Positions 31,379-36,836 of a stretch of DNA of 36,836 nt are shown here, piece after piece; position 1 is the stretch's first letter, and each line of letters starts with the position of its first letter. A model generated the notes under the pieces. The model saw only the letters and a program-made list of their open reading frames with translations, was not told the DNA's origin and did no database searches. The DNA is taken from contig CASBRB010000300.1 in assembly GCA_949127975.1 (NCBI GenBank), forward strand, positions 1 to 36,836, given 5' to 3'. This DNA is from Oscillatoriales cyanobacterium PMM_0019 (lineage in GTDB: Bacteria > Cyanobacteriota > Cyanobacteriia > Cyanobacteriales > CASBRB01). The position numbers and the translations under genes were made by a program.

Positions 31379-33566
31379 ATGTCCACAGACTATGTTAGCA
31401 GTCGAAATGGTATAGCTCAAGGGCTAGACATCTCTCCGAAACTCAATAATTACCAAAATTCGGTGTCAAGTCTTAATGCCAAAACTTATCCCAGTGCCAG
31501 TTTCAGCAGTAGCAGCAGTAGCAGCAGTTCGGAGACTCCGGTACTTGTTAAGGACTTTAGTCAAATAGGATATTTTAGCGATCCTACTAACGTCAATGGC
31601 ACCCTTTTCTTTGAGGTTGATGGAACTCAGTTGTGGAAGACTAATGGCACCACCTCTGGCACCGTCGAAGTCTTTGACTTTAACCCTGCAAAGGTTAGTA
31701 GTCTACCGACATTTCTCACCAATCTAACCAACGTCAACGGTACCCTGTACTTTGACGGCTATGATTATACTCATGGCGTGGAACTATGGAAGAGTGACGG
31801 CACCACTGCTGGCACTGTCTTAGTCAAGGACATAAACCTGGGGGATTTAAACTCAAGTCCTACTAATCTAACCAACATCAACGGTACCCTTTTCTTCGGT
31901 GCCAAGGATGGTAATAATCAAGGCTTCTATGAGCTGTGGAAGAGTGACGGCACTGCTGCTGGCACCGTTCAACTAGCACTAGGTGACAACAACCCTTACA
32001 ATAACCCTAGATCTTTTACAAACGTTAACGGCACCCTGTTCTTTGTTTCCTCTGATAATCTATGGAAGAGTGATGGCACCGCTTCTGGCACTGTCCCAAT
32101 TACAACATACAACTACAACCCTAACTTTATCCCTCTCTCTCTTACCAGTCTCAATGGCACCCTGTTCTTTAGTTACTTGAATTATTCCACGCTAGATTAC
32201 GAGCTATGGGAGAGTGATGGCACTGCTTCTGGCACAGTTGTAGTTAAACCAGGCAACTACAACCTTACCGATCTAACCAACGTCAATGGTACCCTATTCT
32301 TCGCTGCAACTGATAGTACTAATGGTACAGAGTTATGGAAGAGCGATGGTACTGCTGCTGGCACCGTTCTATTCAAAGACATCAATCCAGGAGCTGATAA
32401 CTCGAATCCTGCAAATTTAACCAACATCAATGGCACCCTGTTTTTTACAGCTACGGTGGGTGGGCTATGGCACGGAGCTGTGGAAAACCGATGGCACCGC
32501 TGCTGGCACCGTTCTAGTCAAAGACATAGACCCAGGGCCTAATGGCTCTAATCCTACTAATCTAACCAACGTCAATGGTACCCTGTACTTCGAGGCAAAT
32601 GATGGCACCAATGGCCTAGAGTGGTGGAAGAGTGACGGCACCGCCGCTGGAACTGTCCCAGTCCCAAGCATTGACCCTAATCTTGCTATCTCAACGATCG
32701 TCAACAATACCGTGTATTTAGTTGGTGGCTATAATATTTATTCTGCCACCGGCAGACAGTTGTGGGAATTCTCTGCTGGTAACAATTCTAACTCTAGTAC
32801 CCCTAGTTCAGACTTCAACGGAGATGGGAAGTCAGACTTATTATGGCGCAACTCTGCTACGGGAGAAGATGTAGTGTGGTTTATGAATGGTTCCAGCCTT
32901 TCTTCATCTCAAGATATTTTTCCTGTTTACGACAGAAACTGGAAAGAAGTTGCTACGGGTGATTTCAACGGCGATGGAAAAGCTGATATCTTGTGGCGCA
33001 ACTCTTCTACGGGAGAGGATGTAGTGTGGTTCATGAATGGCACTAATATTTCCTCTTATCAAGATATTTTAGCCGTTCCCGACCAGAACTGGAACATAGT
33101 AGGTACTGGGGATTTTAACAATGATGGTAAGACTGATATCTTGTGGCGTAATTCCAAGACGGGTGAAAATGTAGAGTGGTTTATGAATGGAACATCCATT
33201 TCTTCAACGCAAGATATTCTTCCTGTTTACGATATTAATTGGCAAATAGTGGGTACTGGGGACTTTAACAAAGACGGTAAGACTGACATTGTGTGGCGCA
33301 ATAAAGCTACAGGTGAAGATGTTGTGTGGTTCATGAATGGAACTACCATTTCTTCAACGTCAGATCTTCAAGCACCTGCGATCGGCGACACCAATTGGCA
33401 TATAATGGGAACAGGTGATTTTAAAGGCGATGGCAATACAGATCTAGTTTGGCGCAATTCTGCCACTGGTGAAGATGTTATCTGGTTTATGAATGGGATT
33501 ACCCTATCCTCATATCAGGATACTTTAGCTGTCCCCGACCAGAATTGGCAGATTGTCGGTACATGA
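31379..33566 (+). pseudogene. ELWxxDGT/FG-GAP repeat surface protein, frameshifted
   Basis: The start is the ATG at 31379 behind a strong AAAGGAGG; upstream codons back to 31172 are not typical. A serine run (about 42-50) comes first. Eight ELWKSDGTAAGTVLV-type repeats follow, six in the first frame and two in the second. At about 32452-32463, in GGTGGGTGGGC, the frame shifts by one base; the first frame then runs into a stop at 32542, while the other carries GYGTELWKTDGTAAGTVL on to 33566. The C-terminal half has five FG-GAP/VCBS-like units (DFNGDGKSDLLWRNSATGED then VVWFMNG), probably calcium-binding. It resembles exported adhesion proteins of cyanobacteria; no classical signal peptide is visible. 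A G-rich slip site suggests either sequencing error or a switching site. Confidence 0.85.
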
Positions 33567-33628
33567 TGTTCGAGCCAACTTTTTGAGAAATTTTTGCCGA
33601 TCGCCCATTTGCAATTTTAGGCGATCGG

Positions 33629-33671
33629 CATATATAGGGGCAACCACAAGGGGATTGCCCCTACAAACCGC
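33629..33671. repeat. Core-only copy of the palindromic element
   Basis: ATATAGGGGCAACCACAAGG then GGATTGCCCCTACAAACCGC, without recognisable TACGCA ends. It leads straight into the REP array. Confidence 0.65.
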
Positions 33672-33679
33672 TTATTTCT

Positions 33680-33935
33680 CGTTCCTAGGCTCTGCCTGGG
33701 AACGCCATACCAGAGGCTCTGCTTCCTATTCTCGTTCCTAGGCTCTGCCTGGGAACGCCATACCAGAGGCTCTGCTTCCTATTCTCGTTCCTAGGCTCTG
33801 CCTGGGAACGCCATACTAGAGGCTCTGCCTCCTATTTTCTCGTTCCTAGGCTCTGCCTGGGAACGCCATACCAGAGGCTCTGCCTCGTTTTCTGGTTTCT
33901 GGTTCGTTTCTCGTTCCTAGGCTCTGCCTCCTTGT
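33680..33935. repeat. REP-like array of RAYT derivative 2
   Basis: Units begin with GTTCCTAGGCTCTGCC at about 33681, 33734, 33787, 33842 and 33913; the first periods are 53, 53 and 55 nt. Tandem and nearly identical, so recently amplified. Confidence 0.92.
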
Positions 33936-33952
33936 AACTTATAGGTAACACA

Positions 33953-34013
33953 ATGAGACCAAGCCACAAATTACTCTAGACTCACTAATTTTTCTGCAAC
34001 ACCAGCTTGGTGA
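33953..34013 (+). pseudogene. RAYT internal-deletion derivative 2
   Basis: Begins in the same context as the full RAYT (TAACTTATAGGTAACAC, then an ATG), keeps about 18 nt of the gene start, then a second segment matching 13559-13594 of the full gene (AAATTACTCTAGACTCACTA, then TTTTTCTGCAACA), and then the gene end GTGAGGGGAGG. So two interior stretches were lost. No useful reading frame remains (TAG after eight codons). REP-like sequences flank it on both sides. Confidence 0.88.
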
Positions 34014-34160
34014 GGGGAGGCAGAGCCTCCTACAAGGCATTCCCAGGCAGAGCCTGGGAACGAGAATCAACGACAATCAGACATTCACGAGAATTCTAGG
34101 AGGCTCTGCCTCCTGGAAGGCATTCCCAGGCAGAGCCTGGGAACGAGAAACACGAGAATA
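34014..34160. repeat. REP-like downstream end of RAYT derivative 2
   Basis: Two tandem units of GGCAGAGCCTCCT...AAGGCATTCCCAGGCAGAGCC then TGGGAACGAG, about 80 nt apart, in the opposite orientation to the upstream array. The last unit ends 12 nt from the recQ-like stop codon. Confidence 0.88.
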
Positions 34161-34171
34161 AAAGTTGTCAA

Positions 34172-35638
34172 CTAAAGTCGTGAGTTCAAGCGTCGAGAAC
34201 AATTGTCACACTGAAGGCATTGCCACTGGGCAGCATCTTTAGAGAAACCAAAAGCGTGGAGCAAAAACTGCCAGCGACACTCTTGCGTCGTCAGGTACTG
34301 AGTCATCTGAAACTGCAACTGCTGCTGCATGGCATTCAGTTCGGTAAAACTGCGGGATGGTTTAGACAAATGCCTAACATAATGAAAGGGGTCTTGCCAT
34401 TCTAGCTGCCCAGTACTGTGGAGCAGTGCTAGGGTAACGGCACTTTCCTGAAACTGCTTGGCTACTGCCGTTACTTCTCCTTGAAGCGGTAATTTTTTAG
34501 CTTGTTGCTGGGCGTTCTGGTATTTTGTAAGCAACTGCCCAGCAAAATATTGGCGTCTTTGCTTATCTTCTGGATAGAGCCATCCCGTCGGCTCGCACGC
34601 CAATGTCAAGGCTTCTGCTGGCTTACCATCCCTTCCCGCTCGCCCCATTTCCTGAACATATTCGGAAAGCAACAAAGGCGGATGAAAATGTAAGATCCAT
34701 CTTACATCTGCTTTATTGATGCCCATGCCAAACGCACAAGTACAAACTACAAACAGCACTTTCCCACTCAGCCAGTTAGTTTCAATTACTCGGCGTTCTG
34801 CTGGAGTTAGCCCTGCGTGATAAGCTGCTGTAATATAACCTTTTGGCTCTAGCCATTCAACGAGTTCTTCGCACTCTCGTCGAGTGCGGACGTAGACTAA
34901 GCCAACTTGTTGAGGTCGAGCCTGAATAAAGTTTAACAGTTGTTGGCGGCGTCCTCTAGGTGTCCAGATGGTTTTAACTTTAAGGCTGAGATTTTGCCGA
35001 TAAGGGCTGATAAGAAACTGCTCCGGGTGTTGCAGTTGCAGAACTTCTCGAATAGTTTTCTGGGCTGTGGAATCGGCTGTGGCGGTGAAAGCAGCGATCG
35101 CTATCTTTGTCCCTTCTGGTTTAAGCTTGAGTAAAGCTGGGCGCACCGCTCCCAAACGCCGATATTCTGGTCGAAATGTCTCCCCCCATTGTACCAAGCA
35201 ATGTGCCTCATCAATTATTAATCCATTAATCTTCACTTGGGGATTACACAACCGTTGCCATACTTCCTTACTCAGTAGCGTTTCTGGCGACAGGTATAGC
35301 AATCGCAGTTGTTGCCCTTCCACAGCTTGAAAAGTCTGCCGCTTTTGCTGGCTTGGCAATTCACTATGCAACAGAGCTGCTGGTAATTGTCTAGAGTGTA
35401 ATTCCTGCACTTGATTTTCCATCAGCGCTATCAAGGGGGAAACCACCAGCGTTAATCCCGTTTGCAGCAAAGCTGGCAGTTGAAAGCAAATGGATTTACC
35501 TGCGCCCGTAGGCATGACAATCAAAGCATCTTGCCCAGACAACAAGCTATTAATAATTTCTCCCTGAGGTTGTCGAAAATCCTCATAACCCCAGATTTTT
35601 TTTAAAGTAGCGCGGACTCTTTGCCATTCATTTGTCAT
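34172..35638 (-). CDS. recQ: RecQ-like ATP-dependent DNA helicase
   Basis: 488 aa superfamily 2 helicase that unwinds DNA 3'-5' in repair and recombination. Motif I is TGAGKS (44-49), motif II DEAH (143-146), motif III FTATADSTA, and motif VI QEMGRAGRDGKPAEA. The end has a RecQ zinc-binding module with CRWQFLLHAFGF and QCLQCDNC. It is shorter than E. coli RecQ (about 610 aa) because the winged-helix region is reduced and the HRDC domain is absent, as in other short bacterial RecQ proteins. ATG at 35638 chosen for MTNEWQRVRATLKKIWGYE, the usual start. It stands alone; a REP array abuts its 3' end. Confidence 0.93.
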   Translation of the reverse strand: MTNEWQRVRATLKKIWGYEDFRQPQGEIINSLLSGQDALIVMPTGAGKSICFQLPALLQTGLTLVVSPLIALMENQVQELHSRQLPAALLHSELPSQQKRQTFQAVEGQQLRLLYLSPETLLSKEVWQRLCNPQVKINGLIIDEAHCLVQWGETFRPEYRRLGAVRPALLKLKPEGTKIAIAAFTATADSTAQKTIREVLQLQHPEQFLISPYRQNLSLKVKTIWTPRGRRQQLLNFIQARPQQVGLVYVRTRRECEELVEWLEPKGYITAAYHAGLTPAERRVIETNWLSGKVLFVVCTCAFGMGINKADVRWILHFHPPLLLSEYVQEMGRAGRDGKPAEALTLACEPTGWLYPEDKQRRQYFAGQLLTKYQNAQQQAKKLPLQGEVTAVAKQFQESAVTLALLHSTGQLEWQDPFHYVRHLSKPSRSFTELNAMQQQLQFQMTQYLTTQECRWQFLLHAFGFSKDAAQWQCLQCDNCSRRLNSRL

Positions 35639-35664
35639 TGCGTAAAATAAATAGAAATATTGGT

Positions 35665-35670
35665 ATTATA
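35665..35670 (-). promoter_or_regulatory. Possible -10 box of the recQ-like gene
   Basis: TATAAT on the minus strand, 27 nt before the ATG. No good -35 box lies at 16-18 nt, so it may be a -10-only promoter or chance. Confidence 0.35.
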
Positions 35671-35695
35671 CGGGATGGCAGGACTTTGAGCCGCT

Positions 35696-35740
35696 ATTGT
35701 AGGTTGGGTTGAGGAACGAAACCCAACAACCCAACATATT
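35696..35740 (+). repeat. Dispersed GTTGGGTT palindrome, short copy
   Basis: GTAGGTTGGGTTGAGG, then ACGAAACCCAAC followed by a second AACCCAAC, between the divergent recQ-like and GDPD genes. It lacks the tail of the copies at 2179 and 6378. Confidence 0.8.
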
Positions 35741-35893
35741 CGATACATGGTATTTGCCTCTAAGGAAATTACAGAGCTTTGAGAGCTGGTATGCTATAGT
35801 ATTTTTAGATAATGGGAATAGTGGCTTTAAATAATAGACACAAATATTTCCATTATCTAGTATAAAACTAAGCAGTGCAAATGTAAAGTAAAA

Positions 35894-36604
35894 ATGCAGT
35901 TAGAAATTATCGCGCACCGGGGTTTTTCTGCTCTAGGACCTGAAAACACCGTGGCGGCTTTCTCTGCGGCTATCCAACATCAGGCAAATTCGATCGAGTT
36001 CGATGTTCAGCTTTCCTCAGACGGTGTACCTGTGATTATCCATGACGCCACCGTGGAGCGAACCACTTCCGGGTATGGCTTAGTAAGAGAGAAAACCCTG
36101 GAACAGTTGAAGGCGCTTGATGCGGGTGCTTGGTTTAATCCGAAATTTGCTGGTGAACAGATTCCAACGTTACTAGAAGCCTTAAGGGCGATTAAAGTAG
36201 GGAGTTTACCTAAGTTTATTTATGTAGAGGTAAAGCAATCCCATCAGTGGGCAGCGACAGATATAGATAATCTTGTCCAGACGATTATTAGTGAAGATTG
36301 GAAGGATAGATGTATCGTTGCTTGTTTTGAAGAAAAGTTTCTGGAGCAGGTGCGGTTTAGTGGTATCACTTTAGGCTATCTGGTTAATTCCCTAGAGACG
36401 TACACGCAAAAAATAAGAGCTGTTGCTGGTAACGCCATCATGTTGAGCGAATACCATGTTTTGCTCGATAATCCTAATCTAGTTAAATCCAGCAGAAGTC
36501 AGGGAGTTGATGTGGTAGCTTGGACAGTAGATAGTAAGGAGGATTTACAAAGATTAGTAGATATAGGAGTGGTGCGGATAGTAACAAATTCCCTAATCGG
36601 TTAA
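35894..36604 (+). CDS. ugpQ: Glycerophosphodiester phosphodiesterase
   Basis: 236 aa cytoplasmic GDPD, hydrolysing glycerophosphodiesters to glycerol-3-phosphate and an alcohol. The active-site His8 is in IAHRGFSALGPENT (with Glu17), metal and catalytic residues Glu35, Asp37 and His50 lie in IEFDVQLSSDG and VIIHDATVERTTSG, and Glu112/Lys114 in YVEVK. The end has VDVVAWTVDSKEDLQRLVD, typical of the family. No signal peptide, so the UgpQ type rather than the periplasmic GlpQ type. ATG at 35894 follows a weak RBS. It converges with the MFS gene downstream, separated by 13 nt. Confidence 0.95.
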   Translation: MQLEIIAHRGFSALGPENTVAAFSAAIQHQANSIEFDVQLSSDGVPVIIHDATVERTTSGYGLVREKTLEQLKALDAGAWFNPKFAGEQIPTLLEALRAIKVGSLPKFIYVEVKQSHQWAATDIDNLVQTIISEDWKDRCIVACFEEKFLEQVRFSGITLGYLVNSLETYTQKIRAVAGNAIMLSEYHVLLDNPNLVKSSRSQGVDVVAWTVDSKEDLQRLVDIGVVRIVTNSLIG

Positions 36605-36617
36605 ATTGTTTAATTGT

Positions 36618-36836
36618 TTAACTGGACTTTTTCCGACTGGTAATCATCAGTGAGGCAATAACTGCACTAGCTAGAGCTAGTCCAACGGCAATTAACATCA
36701 CCAACCGGAAGCTATCGACAAAGGAAGATGCGATCGCTCTATGTAGTGCTGCACTAACTTCCTTACTCAGTCCCGGAGGCACTTGGGCGGCAGCAAGATT
36801 AATCCGCTGTGCGGAAAGAAACTGTTGCGCTTCTGG
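36618..36836 (-). CDS. MFS drug-type transporter, C-terminal part
   Basis: Only the last 72 codons lie inside the window; the gene continues past its end. The visible part reads QRINLAAAQVPPGLSKEVSA and then one transmembrane helix (LVMLIAVGLALASAVIASLM) followed by a short basic tail (ITSRKKSS). An amphipathic loop ending in AIASSFVDSFR before the last helix is typical of the 14-helix DHA2 multidrug transporters. Substrate cannot be told from this fragment. Confidence 0.65.
   Translation of the reverse strand, partial: PEAQQFLSAQRINLAAAQVPPGLSKEVSAALHRAIASSFVDSFRLVMLIAVGLALASAVIASLMITSRKKSS

Noticed and set aside
33680-33935. CRISPR-like regular repeats
   Set aside because: Units are palindromic and tandem, with no unique spacers of constant length and no cas genes; they fit REP arrays.

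Overview
The window looks like a chromosome segment of a filamentous, Oscillatoria/Microcoleus-like cyanobacterium; the genus cannot be fixed from sequence alone. The evidence is the HIP1-type octamer GCGATCGC scattered through it, an XisH/XisI pair, a Uma2 nuclease, a PEP-CTERM protein, a two-partner-secretion adhesin next to a CHAT protein and a DUF928 protein, a sigma-like/DUF1822/CHAT-CHASE2 gene triplet, and many short dispersed repeats typical of large cyanobacterial genomes.

Layout. 1-5 kb: ribD, a small membrane protein, tRNA-Leu(UAG), a Uma2 nuclease, xisH-xisI and a MarC-family protein. 4.7-7.1 kb: a decayed patch with an aldo/keto reductase tail cut off beside a possible tnpB relic, an MDR oxidoreductase, an aspartyl-protease fragment and palindromic repeats. 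7.1-12.0 kb: two overlapping ABC exporter genes of the NHLM peptide-export type, the first with a C39 peptidase domain, without a recognisable precursor or HlyD partner. 12.2-14.7 kb: a PEP-CTERM beta-propeller gene split by a stop, then a REP-associated tyrosine transposase (RAYT) between REP arrays, followed by a 21-codon deletion derivative of that transposase. 14.7-22.8 kb: TpsA adhesin, TpsB transporter (frameshifted), a secreted TPR-CHAT protein starting with TTG, and a convergent DUF928 gene. 22.8-28.7 kb: a MITE with a 9-bp target duplication, then a minus-strand operon of sigma-like regulator, DUF1822 and membrane CHAT-CHASE2 with a near-consensus promoter. 28.7-34.2 kb: repeat-rich DNA carrying a LecA-like secreted protein, a secreted TPR protein and a frameshifted ELWxxDGT/FG-GAP surface protein, then a second RAYT deletion derivative. 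34.2-36.8 kb: RecQ-like helicase, a glycerophosphodiester phosphodiesterase and the tail of an MFS transporter.

Functionally much of the window concerns the cell surface and secretion: peptide export, TPS secretion, two CHAT proteases and several secreted repeat proteins. Three of the large surface-associated genes (PEP-CTERM, TpsB, ELWxxDGT) each carry a single lesion, which could be real decay, switching or sequencing error.

The strongest candidates for something little described are (a) the sigma-like/DUF1822/CHAT-CHASE2 operon, (b) a RAYT with two local internal-deletion derivatives that keep both transposon ends, and (c) the non-autonomous element with intact target duplication at the start codon of the DUF928 gene.
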